NCBI RefSeq assembly: GCF_900187505.1
Contig: NZ_FYDL01000006.1
Span: 227,160 to 291,159, forward strand
DNA from: Pseudomonas sp. Irchel s3h17
Lineage (GTDB): Bacteria; Pseudomonadota; Gammaproteobacteria; Pseudomonadales; Pseudomonadaceae
Length of the DNA stretch: 64,000 bases
Direction of reading: 5' to 3'
The notes under the pieces were generated by a model that ran no database searches, was not told where the DNA came from, and saw only the letters and a list, made by a program, of their open reading frames with translations. Below, in pieces: positions 48,084 through 57,475 of this stretch (positions within the stretch are counted from its first letter, which is position 1; the number at the start of each line of letters is the position of its first letter). The position numbers and the translations under genes are program-made.

Positions 48084-48263
48084 TCAGTGTTGGATCTTGT
48101 GATCCAGCGCGGCGTAGAAGTTGGCGCTCTGTTGCAGGTACTTCTGGGTATAGGTGTGGGAGCCGGATTTTTTCGAGCTGATCTCCACGCTGGCACTGGC
48201 CGGCAGTGCAACGCTGGCGGAGATGGCGGACGCGGCGATCACGGAGAAGAGATTGAAGTTCAT
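48084..48263 (-). CDS. 59-residue exported protein
   Basis: Signal peptide (VIAASAISASVALPASASVE), then a short polar part with KYLQQSANFYAALDHKIQ. GAGGG lies eight bases before the ATG at 48263. I do not recognise the family. It belongs to a run of four small minus-strand genes for membrane or exported proteins between 47.2 and 48.3 kb. Confidence 0.6.
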   Translation of the reverse strand: MNFNLFSVIAASAISASVALPASASVEISSKKSGSHTYTQKYLQQSANFYAALDHKIQH

Positions 48264-48394
48264 GGCGGTAACCCTCGTATTCAGTTGGCGTGCTTGCCTG
48301 TGTAGGCCGTGAAGCAAACGTACGCCCAAGGGTTATCGCGCTTGAAATCTTTTGCAGCAGTAGCGGATATCACTGCGATTAATAGAACCGTAGA

Positions 48395-48413
48395 GGCCCC
48401 GGCAGGCGGGGCC
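48395..48413 (-). terminator. Hairpin after lactonase gene
   Basis: Stem GGCCCCG/CGGGGCC with a five-base loop just downstream of the lactonase stop. No T run, so only a possible terminator. Confidence 0.45.
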
Positions 48414-48419
48414 TGCGGT

Positions 48420-49589
48420 TTATTGTTGGCGGAAGAAGCGGATATCGCTGGGGGCGTCGAACGGCACTTTTTGCACGGTTTTGCCCAACAGCCCAGTGTT
48501 CACATCCCGTTCAATGACGACGACCTGGTTGCTCTTCTGGTTGGCTACCAGCACAAATCTGCCGCTCGGATCGAGGCTGAACTCACGAGGGTGATCGCCG
48601 TCTGCCGCGCGCCGTTGCAGCGCCTTGAGCTCACCGCTGAGCGGGTCGATGGCAAACACCAGCAATTCATTGGCAGTGCCACGGTTGCTGACATACAGGA
48701 ACTTACCGTCCGTTGATGCATGCAGCGCCGCGGCGGCTTTCCTGGCAGCCGGTTGCCCCGCCGCCAGATCCACCAGCTGGCGCTGGGTCAACTGGCCGGC
48801 CTGATAGTCGAACACCGCCACTTGCGCACTCATTTCCAGGGTCAGGTATGCGTGCTTGCCATCACCGCTGAACAACAGATGACGAGGCCCGCTACCCGCC
48901 GGCAACGACACCGAGGCCGGTGTGGCGGCAATCAGCGGTCGCTGCGGATTGGCCTTGGGGTCGTAGCGGTAGACAAACACCTTGTCGGCCCCCAGGTCAC
49001 TGGAGAACACGTACTGACCGTCAGGCGACGACACCGTCGAGTGAACGTGAGCCGACATCTGCCGCTCGGGATTGACCCGGCTCGCGGGATGGCTGCTCAG
49101 TTGCACGACCGGCTCCAACCGGCCTTCGGCGTTGACCGGCAATACCGCCAGGCTGCCGCCCGGGTCTTCGGCCACCGAGTAGTTGCTGACGAACAGATAC
49201 TGGCCGTCCGCACTCAGGCTTGAATGGGTCGGCTCGTTGCCCAGGCTCTGCACCTGGTTGATCAGGCTCAGTCGACGGGTCTTGGGCTCAATCGAAAAAC
49301 TACTGACCCGCCCTACCGGATCGGCTTGCCCCGGTCCGTTTTCGTTGACCACGAACAGCTGGCGCTGGTCGCTGGACACTGTCAGCCACGATGGGTTGGC
49401 ACTCTTGACCACCTGCAGGGGGGTGGCATTGAGCTGGCCGCTCTGGCTGTCGAACTGCAGTCGGTAGATACCCTGGCTCTGGCCCTGGGTGTAGCTGCCG
49501 AGCAACAGGTCATGCAACTCGGCGGGCGCCGCCTGCACGCCCATCGCCCCCAGGCTGCCGGCCATCAACAAGGGCCAGACGTTACGCAT
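48420..49589 (-). CDS. Exported lactonase-family beta-propeller protein
   Basis: A 389-residue protein with a signal peptide (cleavage near GVQA-AP) and a seven-bladed propeller of the 6-phosphogluconolactonase/lactonase (PF10282) type: NPSWLTVSSDQRQLFVVNEN, PTHSSLSADGQYLFVSNYS, AHVHSTVSSPDGQYVFSSDL, GPRHLLFSGDGKHAYLTLE, DHPREFSLDPSGRFVLVANQ. Being exported, it is probably not the pentose-phosphate enzyme; its substrate is unknown. The ATG at 49589 overlaps the end of the upstream DUF5629 gene by eight bases; the ribosome site GTGAGG is very close, so coupling is likely. Confidence 0.85.
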   Translation of the reverse strand: MRNVWPLLMAGSLGAMGVQAAPAELHDLLLGSYTQGQSQGIYRLQFDSQSGQLNATPLQVVKSANPSWLTVSSDQRQLFVVNENGPGQADPVGRVSSFSIEPKTRRLSLINQVQSLGNEPTHSSLSADGQYLFVSNYSVAEDPGGSLAVLPVNAEGRLEPVVQLSSHPASRVNPERQMSAHVHSTVSSPDGQYVFSSDLGADKVFVYRYDPKANPQRPLIAATPASVSLPAGSGPRHLLFSGDGKHAYLTLEMSAQVAVFDYQAGQLTQRQLVDLAAGQPAARKAAAALHASTDGKFLYVSNRGTANELLVFAIDPLSGELKALQRRAADGDHPREFSLDPSGRFVLVANQKSNQVVVIERDVNTGLLGKTVQKVPFDAPSDIRFFRQQ

Positions 49590-49878
49590 CCTCACGCTCG
49601 TCGTCTTCGTCGTTGGCACCGCTGAACGCGCTCAGGCACACCAGGCGGTGTTCGCCGGAATCACCGGTGATGGTCCAGCTTTGCAAGGTGGCATCGAATA
49701 CCGCCGCCTGCACCTGGGCCAGGTTGAACACCCAACGCTTGGCCGCGCGGCCGTCCATGCATTCGATGTGCAACTGGTCGTCCTCGTCCAGCGAGAAGTC
49801 AAAGGCGTGCAGGCCATCGATTTCCAGCATGTCACAGGTTTCGAGGGCGTTGAGCAAGGTCTCGGTAGCAGCAGTCAT
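49582..49878 (-). CDS. DUF5629 family protein
   Basis: A 98-residue acidic cytoplasmic protein (LLNALETCDMLEIDGLHAFD, IECMDGRAAKRWVF, EHRLVCLSAFSG, acidic tail). It fits the Pseudomonas-specific DUF5629 family of unknown function. The start is taken as ATG 49878; a GTG at 49881 is in frame. Overlaps the lactonase gene downstream. Confidence 0.8.
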   Translation of the reverse strand: MTAATETLLNALETCDMLEIDGLHAFDFSLDEDDQLHIECMDGRAAKRWVFNLAQVQAAVFDATLQSWTITGDSGEHRLVCLSAFSGANDEDDEREDA

Positions 49879-50041
49879 CACAATCCATCATCAGTGGCAA
49901 AGACGCTGATGATAGGCCAATCCCCCGCGTCTTTCCCCTCTTGCATGCGTCAGCGGTAACGGACTACCGCACTTGCCCCGGACAGCCTTGCGATCCTTTG
50001 GGACGAAATCACACCTCCCACACCACAGAACGGAATCTGAT

Positions 50042-53000
50042 ATGCCGATCATTCCATCGACACCTGAGCCGGGCACCCGCCAGGCACTCACCCTGTTCCC
50101 CAACCGCGGCAACGTCCTTGCCCACGCCGTTGCCCGCCAGTTTGCCAGCCGACCGACCTTGCGCCAGGTGGTCGCGCAGGTCTTGCACGAGCGCATCCTG
50201 AAGCAGTACCCGCCCCTGTCCCTGGACCTGAGCGAGGCCAAACTCGCCACGCCCAATCAACACGGTGGCTGGGACCTCAAGCTATTGACGGATGTCGCCC
50301 TCGATTACCTGGCCAACGACACACCACTGAACTTTACCGTTAGCGTCGATGAGCGCCGTTGCTTCCTGACCCAGCAGGTGCCCAGGCGCCTGACCTATGA
50401 GGCCAATGGCAGCAAAGAGCCGGACATGGCGCTTATCGAGCGCGTGGTGGCGGACCTGGCCGGCACCCTGAGCATCGAGTACCAGGACGCACTCACGGTC
50501 TACTGGAATCTGCCAGGCGACACCGGCGTCAGCCGCTGGCAATGGCTGGGCGACCTGCTGGCCAGCAACCTGAGCAACGCTGCGAGTCTACTGGCGCCAC
50601 AGCACCGGCCATCGCGGAGGGTCCTTGATGCGTTGACTCGCCACCCGGATCGTCGCGACCGCGAGGCGCTGCCTCATCCTGACGGCTTCGTGCATGCCTA
50701 CTGCCTTGAAACCAGTGTAATCCGTGACGGTGCGACCATCCGCCTGCTGGCTCCCGACCTGCTCGTGGTACAGGCCAACCACATCCTGCTGTGCAAGGTC
50801 TCGGGCAGTATCGAGTCTTATCCGTCCATGGAAGCGTTCACCCAGGACTGGGGCGCGCACCTCGCACGCCAGGTACGGGCGGACCGCATCATCGTCAAAC
50901 GTTACGAACCCGACGGCAATATTTTCGATACCCAGGCCGCGTTACTGCTCAATCACCAACTGGACGAACTCGACGCCATCCGCTTGCCGGCCAGCCAGGG
51001 CGAGCCGGCGTTGCAAAGGCTGTTCACGGCCGCCACCAACCCGGCCCCCTACTTTATCGACGCCCCGGTGCCCGATCAGCAACACCGTGCCAAGATCGAA
51101 TCGACACTGCCGCAATGGCTGCTCCATGCCAGTCCCCGCGACCGCTTTGCCTATCGCCTGGAGACGGTGGAGTTGGCGCGTCTGCAGCGGACAACGGCGG
51201 GCGCCTCGTTTCTCGACGGCATCGAGAGCTTGCAGGCCTTCACCACCCGCACCTTGCGCGAGCTCATGCGCCAGGACCACCCCGACGCCACCTGCGAGCC
51301 GGACGATCTGGAATTGACCTTCCACGTGCCAGTCGGCGACCTGGGTAGCGGCTATCTCGTCCCGGTGTCCATGAGCCTGACCGAGTTGGCTATCAAGAAC
51401 CTCGCCAGCGCGCCCCACGGTCGCCTGAGCGTTCGCGACAAGACTGGAAAACCCTTGCCCGGGTGGCTGACCGCTGACTACCTTCTGGGTGAAAAGGGCC
51501 TGTTCAGCAGCACCGTAGGCCTGATTGGCCGAGCCAACATCGGCGAACGCTATCCGCAGAAAATCAACGAGCTGTTGCTCGCCAATAACGCCGAGTCGCA
51601 ACGACGCGAAGCCTTGTTCGGCGAGGAGCTGAAGGTACGCCTGCCCCTGCAGGCCCTGGAACACAGTATCCGTGCGCAACAGGGCTTTACGTTCCAGGGT
51701 TACCGCCACCTCAAGGCCTTGATGCACACCCGTGCCGCCGACCGCGTGGTTGACGATCAGGACATCGTGATTCGTCCTCTGGCGTTCACCCGCCAGCCCG
51801 GCGCGCCGGCAGATACCGTCAACAACATGTTCATCGTCGAACCGCGCGATACCGGGATCGGCCCGCATATTCTCTATCGACCGCTGTATCAGGATGGCTT
51901 GCGCCAGTTCCCGACACGTGCCGCGCTGCTACAGGCGATCACCCTACCTGGAGCGCTACAGGACAGCGTCCTCAGCTGGTTGCCAGACAAAGCCCGGCCG
52001 GTCTACAGCCACAATGGCTTTGCCAGCCCGCATATCCTGCGCTTCGGCCAGGGCGACGACACCGTTGTGTGGACGGCTCCCGCCCCCGCACAATTGGCGG
52101 GGGACAACAACGGCAGCGAGGTTCCGGACTCTCTGACGCAGTGGCTGGCCAGCGGCCGGTTGACCCAGTACCTGTACGGCAGCAATGCCCGGACCCTGGT
52201 GGATCTGGCCGACCGGGAGTCGGTGTCCAATGCCGAAAGCCGCTGGGCGATCCTGATGGAGGGTGGCTGGCTGTTGTTCAATGCCGTGCTCATGCCCCTG
52301 CTGCGCGGGCCCGCCATGGTGGTCGGCTGGATGCTGCAGTTGACCCTGAGCCTCAAACAGGACATTGCCGGGCTGGACAGTGATGACTCAACCACTCGAG
52401 AGCTGGCCTGGGTCGATCTGCTGCTCAACATCGGGCTGATGGTGTTGCACAGCGCGTCACGGGAACATCCGGCCATTGAACCCGCAACACTTGAGCCCGT
52501 TGCTGAACTGCCGCTGGTCCTGGCCTCGTTGCGTCGACCGGCAACCGATACCGAGGCTCGGCCAACGGCAACCATCGAACAGGGATCGGTCGGCCTACCT
52601 TCAGAGCCTCCCGCCGGCGACCACACCCTGGTCGACTTTATCCAGTCAAACGCCCGAGACGCGTCCAGCCGTCGACTGCTCGACGCCCTGCAAGCGCTCA
52701 GTGTCGCTTGGCCGGTGCCACCCCCCACCCCCGTGGAAATCGGTCTCTTCAAAGGCCTGTATCGCATTGACAACCGCTGGCACGCCGCGGTGGCCGGGTT
52801 ACTGTTCCGTGTCAGCATCGTTCCCGGGTTTGCCGAGGTGTTCATCATCCATCCGGAAAAACCCTTGCACCCGGGATTCAAGCTCAGGACCGATGGGCAG
52901 GGCCATTGGACCCTGGACCAGGGACTGAAACTGCAAGGAGGTGGACGGGACCAGCGCAAATCAGCCAAAGAGCTGGCGATAGCGAACAAACGTACGCTGG

Positions 53001-54934
53001 CATTGGCTGAACTCAACCGGATCGAAGACGCGCTGAACGCCCAAGTCGATCAGGCCAACCCGTTGCTCAGGGAGGTGGCGGTCGCCAGTCTGGTGAGCAC
53101 ACGCGTACGCAATCAGCTGAAAGACCTGCTAAGCAACCTGGGCAATGCACCTGACGACGAGGCCCTGATCGCCGAGCACGCGGCCAAAATGGTCCAGGGC
53201 GCCAGGGCCAGGCTGAATCTCCAGGTGGTCCTGGAAAAATCCCGGGCCGTTGTCGATCGGGTGATCGAAATACGTCGCGACCTGATAAAAGCCTACCCGC
53301 AGATGAAGGAAGCCGATGGCAAGTTTGATGCCGAGACCAAATCCATCGCGCAATACCTGCAGATCCTGGCCGCCTACGAGGTTCGAGCCCTTGAGCAGGC
53401 AAGCGTCTACGTGGCGTCCTTTACTTCCGAACGGGGTCAACCGCTGGCAGACATGTATGAAGCGATCCACGACGAAGCGTCGGCCAGGGTTGTCCATGAA
53501 CTCGTGGAGACCAACTTCGCCGCCGCCGAACACTATGCGCAGGCCGTCATGGCCTTCGAAGCCGCGCTGGAAGAAATGACCCAGCACTGCAAGACCGGCC
53601 CGGCACAGCGCGTCAAATTCCTCGATGCAAACCCCAAGCGTAAAAACTACACACGACTCAGTACGACCCTGGAGACACTCGATGCTCTCGTCGAACTGAG
53701 CCTCGAACCCATCCCCCAGGCGACCACACCGCAGGAGGAGTACTTCCTGACACTCCACGTAAACCGCAAGACCTCGTTGTATGCCATGAAGGACTCCCAC
53801 CTGGAGTTGCTCAGCAGCGAAGGGTTCAGCGTCTCGGAGCGCAAGGAGGTGCTGGCTAACCTGATCGAGCATTACAACCAGTACATTCAGACCAGCCGCG
53901 CACTGGTGGAGCTGGATTCCAACAGAGTCCACCCACGCTACATGCCTTTGTTGATCGAACGCCTGGATTGGGTGCGCAGCAGCGCCGAGGCCGAATTGGC
54001 GGCGGTCTTGCGCGAAGACGAGCACCTGACCCCGCCCGCAACTGTCGTCACTTCCCCGCCCACCGCACCCCGCTCCAGACGCGTCTTCAAATCCCGGGAC
54101 AAGGGCGCCCTGGTGGGCGACCTGCTGCCTCCGGAGGCTGGGAGCACGTTCCCGACCATCGTCACCCGAAACCCCATCACCGAGGAGATCAGCGCGCGCT
54201 TCATGGAGCATCCCGACGAAGGCTGGGTGGAAATCGTCGAGGCAAAACCAACGCCACCGGCACCAAAGCCTCAAGCACGAGCCCTGGCGACCCTGCGCGC
54301 GGAAGGCAACCGGCTGATCGATGAAGTCCCCGCCATCGAGAAATCCATCGAGTTCCAGAAAAGGAAACTCGTCGATCCACAACGACGCGATGAACTCAAT
54401 CCCCGTGACTGGAACGACATGCTCAGCCAACAGGCACAGCGGATCGAAGCGGTGGCCAGCGAAATCGAAAGCAACCACGGGGACAAACATGGCGCGATGC
54501 AGAGCGTTCAGCGCTTGCGCCAGGAAGCCCTCGACATCAGGAGCAAAGCCCAACGACATTGCAGCGACGGCTACAAGGCCCAACGCCCCCGCGCAGAAAA
54601 TATCGACTACCTGCGAGCCCACGGCGCGGTGGATATCGGCCTGGTCCACGGCCCGCAACCCACTGCCGCACAGGACTACGTCACGGAGTTCGCCATACGC
54701 GAGAAGAACTCGCTCACGGTGTTGTGGTACGCCCACTTCCACTACAGCAGCACCACCAGCGCACCCGAAGCCTACACAGCCGCACACCTCAAACGTCCAG
54801 AGCATCGGTTTATAACGTTCAAGGACCTGCTGGCCCAGGCTGGAACGGACAACCGGAAAATCGTCAGGGACCTCTACAGCCCGATCTCCCCACCCCTGGA
54901 TCGGCGACTGTTCCTGGACCTGCTGCCGGTCTGA
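50042..54934 (+). CDS. Giant DUF6543/dermonecrotic-toxin-like protein
   Basis: A 1630-residue protein of the large Pseudomonas family annotated as 'dermonecrotic toxin domain' (DUF6543). The N-terminal 700 residues hold the conserved parts (TLRQVVAQVLHERILKQYPP, FTVSVDERRCFLTQQVPRRL, LTADYLLGEKGLFSS). A hydrophobic hairpin lies near residues 740-770 (GWLLFNAVLMPLLRGPAMVV) with another near 800. The rest is charged and helical, ending in WYAHFHYSSTTSAPEAYTA and AHLKRPEHRFITF. There is no signal peptide; export route and toxicity are unproven. ATG 50042 follows a weak GGAAT site; the frame is open to 49973. No immunity or secretion gene is adjacent. Codon use is normal for the genome. Confidence 0.8.
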   Translation: MPIIPSTPEPGTRQALTLFPNRGNVLAHAVARQFASRPTLRQVVAQVLHERILKQYPPLSLDLSEAKLATPNQHGGWDLKLLTDVALDYLANDTPLNFTVSVDERRCFLTQQVPRRLTYEANGSKEPDMALIERVVADLAGTLSIEYQDALTVYWNLPGDTGVSRWQWLGDLLASNLSNAASLLAPQHRPSRRVLDALTRHPDRRDREALPHPDGFVHAYCLETSVIRDGATIRLLAPDLLVVQANHILLCKVSGSIESYPSMEAFTQDWGAHLARQVRADRIIVKRYEPDGNIFDTQAALLLNHQLDELDAIRLPASQGEPALQRLFTAATNPAPYFIDAPVPDQQHRAKIESTLPQWLLHASPRDRFAYRLETVELARLQRTTAGASFLDGIESLQAFTTRTLRELMRQDHPDATCEPDDLELTFHVPVGDLGSGYLVPVSMSLTELAIKNLASAPHGRLSVRDKTGKPLPGWLTADYLLGEKGLFSSTVGLIGRANIGERYPQKINELLLANNAESQRREALFGEELKVRLPLQALEHSIRAQQGFTFQGYRHLKALMHTRAADRVVDDQDIVIRPLAFTRQPGAPADTVNNMFIVEPRDTGIGPHILYRPLYQDGLRQFPTRAALLQAITLPGALQDSVLSWLPDKARPVYSHNGFASPHILRFGQGDDTVVWTAPAPAQLAGDNNGSEVPDSLTQWLASGRLTQYLYGSNARTLVDLADRESVSNAESRWAILMEGGWLLFNAVLMPLLRGPAMVVGWMLQLTLSLKQDIAGLDSDDSTTRELAWVDLLLNIGLMVLHSASREHPAIEPATLEPVAELPLVLASLRRPATDTEARPTATIEQGSVGLPSEPPAGDHTLVDFIQSNARDASSRRLLDALQALSVAWPVPPPTPVEIGLFKGLYRIDNRWHAAVAGLLFRVSIVPGFAEVFIIHPEKPLHPGFKLRTDGQGHWTLDQGLKLQGGGRDQRKSAKELAIANKRTLALAELNRIEDALNAQVDQANPLLREVAVASLVSTRVRNQLKDLLSNLGNAPDDEALIAEHAAKMVQGARARLNLQVVLEKSRAVVDRVIEIRRDLIKAYPQMKEADGKFDAETKSIAQYLQILAAYEVRALEQASVYVASFTSERGQPLADMYEAIHDEASARVVHELVETNFAAAEHYAQAVMAFEAALEEMTQHCKTGPAQRVKFLDANPKRKNYTRLSTTLETLDALVELSLEPIPQATTPQEEYFLTLHVNRKTSLYAMKDSHLELLSSEGFSVSERKEVLANLIEHYNQYIQTSRALVELDSNRVHPRYMPLLIERLDWVRSSAEAELAAVLREDEHLTPPATVVTSPPTAPRSRRVFKSRDKGALVGDLLPPEAGSTFPTIVTRNPITEEISARFMEHPDEGWVEIVEAKPTPPAPKPQARALATLRAEGNRLIDEVPAIEKSIEFQKRKLVDPQRRDELNPRDWNDMLSQQAQRIEAVASEIESNHGDKHGAMQSVQRLRQEALDIRSKAQRHCSDGYKAQRPRAENIDYLRAHGAVDIGLVHGPQPTAAQDYVTEFAIREKNSLTVLWYAHFHYSSTTSAPEAYTAAHLKRPEHRFITFKDLLAQAGTDNRKIVRDLYSPISPPLDRRLFLDLLPV

Positions 54935-55018
54935 GACCCAACAACCTTGATCAACGCGTGATCGGCAACCACCTGGAGGAGCGCGGACCCGCACGGTGGG
55001 TACCCTGGACCACAAAGC

Positions 55019-55048
55019 AGAAGACCGCAGCCTTGGCTGCGGTCTTCT
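55019..55048. terminator. Bidirectional terminator
   Basis: A 14-bp near-perfect stem (AGAAGACCGCAGCC with GGCTGCGGTCTTCT, loop TT) between the convergent DUF6543 and RND genes. Confidence 0.85.
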
Positions 55049-55067
55049 GTGTCCTTGGAGCGCTGGA

Positions 55068-57443
55068 TCAGTGAGCGAACAGCGAGTTGCCCTTCTGCCC
55101 GGCCAGTTTCTCCGGCTTGATCAGGAAACGCGCCAGCGCTGGCAGCAGCCACAGTGCGCCGAACATGTTCCACAGCAGCATGAAGGTCAGCATCAGGCCC
55201 ATGTCGGCCTGGAACTTGATCGCCGAGAAGATCCAGGTGCACACGCCGATGGCCAGGCACAGGCCGGTGAACAGCACCGCTTTACCCGTGGACTTGAGGG
55301 TCTGGTAGTAGGCCTCTTGCAGCGGCAGGCCAGCACGCAGGAAGCTTTCCAGGCGGCTGTAGATGTAGATGCCGTAGTCCACGCCAATCCCCACCCCGAG
55401 CGCCACCACCGGCAAGGTCGCGACTTTCACGCCGATGCCCATGAAGGCCATCAGGGCGTTGCCCAGCACCGAGGTCAGGACCAGCGGCAACACAATGCAC
55501 AAGGTCGCGGCCCAGGAGCGGAAGGTGATCATGCACATGGTGGCCACGCAGATGTACACCAGGATCAGGATGGTCAGTTCCGATTCCTTGATCACTTCGT
55601 TGGTGGCCGCTTCGATCCCGGCGTTACCCGCCGCGAGGATGAACTCCAGGCCGTCCTTGTTGTTTTCCTGGGCGAACTCCTGCACCGCATGCACCGCACG
55701 GTCGAGGGTCTCGGCCTTGTGATCGTTGAGGAACACCAGCACCGGCGCCAGCGAGCAACTGTTGTTGTACAGGCCATCGGCCCGGGCAATGGAGTTGTTC
55801 AGCACATCAGGGTTGCGCGACAGGGTTTCCCATTTCAGGTTGCCCTCGTTCATGCCCTTGATCATCTGCTTGGACACCGTGACCAGCGAGATCGCCGACT
55901 GCACGCCCTCGGTGTTCTGCATCTTCCACATCAGCTCGTCGATCGGCGCCATGGCTTCGTAGCGCGAGCAGCCTTCGGACTTGGTCTTGACCATCACCAC
56001 CAGCACATCGGAGCTGGTGGAGTAGTTGCTGATGATGAAGTTGTTGTCCTGGTTGTAGCGCGAGTCCGGACGCAGCTCCGGCGCCCCCTGGTCGAGGTCA
56101 CCGATCTTCAGGTTCTTGCTGTACCAGAGGCCGCCACCAAAGGCGACCAGCGCGATGAGGATCGAGACCGGCGCGACTTTCGAGCTGGCAAAATTCGACA
56201 GCAGGCGCCAGAACGGGTGTTCACGGGTCGCGTCTTTTTTGCTGCGCTCGATCGCGCGCTTGCTGATGCCGACATAGGAAATCGCCACGGGCAGCAGGAT
56301 CAGGTTGGTGAACACGATCACGGCCACGCCGATGGACGCGCCAATGGCCAGTTCGCGGATCACCCCGATGTCGATGATCAGCAACGTGATGAAACCCACC
56401 GCGTCCGCCAGGATCGCGATCATGCCCGGCAGGAACAACTGACGGAATGTGCGTCGGGCAGCCGTCAGGGCGTTGTCCGCCTCGCTGGACTGCAGGGCGA
56501 TACCGTTGATCTTCTGCACGCCGTGGGAAATGCCGATGGCGAAAATCAGGAACGGCACCAGCATCGAATACGGGTCCAGGCCGAAGCCGAATGCGTGCAT
56601 CAGGCCCAGTTGCCAGATCACCGCCACCAGGGTCGTACTCAACACCGCCACCGTACTGCGCAGGCAGTTGGTGAACCACAGCAGCAGGATCAGGGTGATG
56701 ACGAAGGCCACACCGAAGAACATCACCACCATGATCAGGCCATCGATCAGGTCACCGACTTTCTTGGCGAATCCGACGATGTGGATCTGGACGTTGGGGT
56801 TCTGTTGTTCGAACTTGTTGCGGATCTTGTCTTCAAGCTCGTGGGAGAATTTCTGGTAGTCCAGGGCCAGCAGCTTGCCCTGGTCTTCCGGGTCCGGGTA
56901 GGACTCCAGCAACGGAATGTCGATGATGCTCGACTTGAAGTCGTTGGACACCAGGCGCCCGACCTGGCCGGACTTGAGCACGTTGTTGCGCAACAGGTCG
57001 AGGCTGTCGGCCGAGCCGTTGTAGCTCTGGGGGATCACTTCGCCGCCGGCAAAGCCTTCCTCGGTCACTTCGGTCCAGCGTACGCTCGGGCTCCACAGCG
57101 ACTTGAGGCCCGAACGGTCGACCCCGGAAATGTAGAACACCTCGTCGTGGATCTGACGCAGGGTCTCCATGTATTCCTTGGAGAAGATGTCACCGTTGGT
57201 GGCCTCCACGGAAATACGCACCGTGTTGCCCAGGTTCGCCAGGTCGTTGCGGTGTTCCATCATCTTTTCAATGAAGGGGTGCTGCAGCGGGATCATTTTC
57301 TCGAAGCTGGTGGACGGTCGGATCAGCGTCGCCTGCCAGAACAGGAAGATACTCACCGCCAGGCAGATGAAGATCACGGCCGGGCGATTGTTGAAAATCA
57401 GGCGCTCGAGAAACGTCGCCTTGTCTTGATGATGACTGCTCAT
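55068..57443 (-). CDS. RND/MMPL-family permease
   Basis: A 791-residue RND-type transporter with two repeats of one plus five transmembrane helices and two large periplasmic loops. Helix signatures are VIFICLAVSIFLFWQATLI, DPYSMLVPFLIFAIGISHGV and VVALGVGIGVDYGIYIYSRL. Such MMPL-like permeases occur with a YCF48-like gene, and often with DUF1302 and DUF1329 genes elsewhere, in Pseudomonas; they are thought to move hydrophobic substrates. GAGG precedes the ATG. It lies 32 bases after the YCF48-like gene on the same strand. Confidence 0.9.
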   Translation of the reverse strand: MSSHHQDKATFLERLIFNNRPAVIFICLAVSIFLFWQATLIRPSTSFEKMIPLQHPFIEKMMEHRNDLANLGNTVRISVEATNGDIFSKEYMETLRQIHDEVFYISGVDRSGLKSLWSPSVRWTEVTEEGFAGGEVIPQSYNGSADSLDLLRNNVLKSGQVGRLVSNDFKSSIIDIPLLESYPDPEDQGKLLALDYQKFSHELEDKIRNKFEQQNPNVQIHIVGFAKKVGDLIDGLIMVVMFFGVAFVITLILLLWFTNCLRSTVAVLSTTLVAVIWQLGLMHAFGFGLDPYSMLVPFLIFAIGISHGVQKINGIALQSSEADNALTAARRTFRQLFLPGMIAILADAVGFITLLIIDIGVIRELAIGASIGVAVIVFTNLILLPVAISYVGISKRAIERSKKDATREHPFWRLLSNFASSKVAPVSILIALVAFGGGLWYSKNLKIGDLDQGAPELRPDSRYNQDNNFIISNYSTSSDVLVVMVKTKSEGCSRYEAMAPIDELMWKMQNTEGVQSAISLVTVSKQMIKGMNEGNLKWETLSRNPDVLNNSIARADGLYNNSCSLAPVLVFLNDHKAETLDRAVHAVQEFAQENNKDGLEFILAAGNAGIEAATNEVIKESELTILILVYICVATMCMITFRSWAATLCIVLPLVLTSVLGNALMAFMGIGVKVATLPVVALGVGIGVDYGIYIYSRLESFLRAGLPLQEAYYQTLKSTGKAVLFTGLCLAIGVCTWIFSAIKFQADMGLMLTFMLLWNMFGALWLLPALARFLIKPEKLAGQKGNSLFAH

Positions 57444-57475
57444 GGAAATCCTCGCCTTCTTGTTATTTGCCCGGC

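Noticed and set aside
53129..55015. 628-codon minus-strand frame opposite the DUF6543 gene
   Set aside because: No domain, overlaps a well-supported gene of a known family on the plus strand and crosses into the terminator region.
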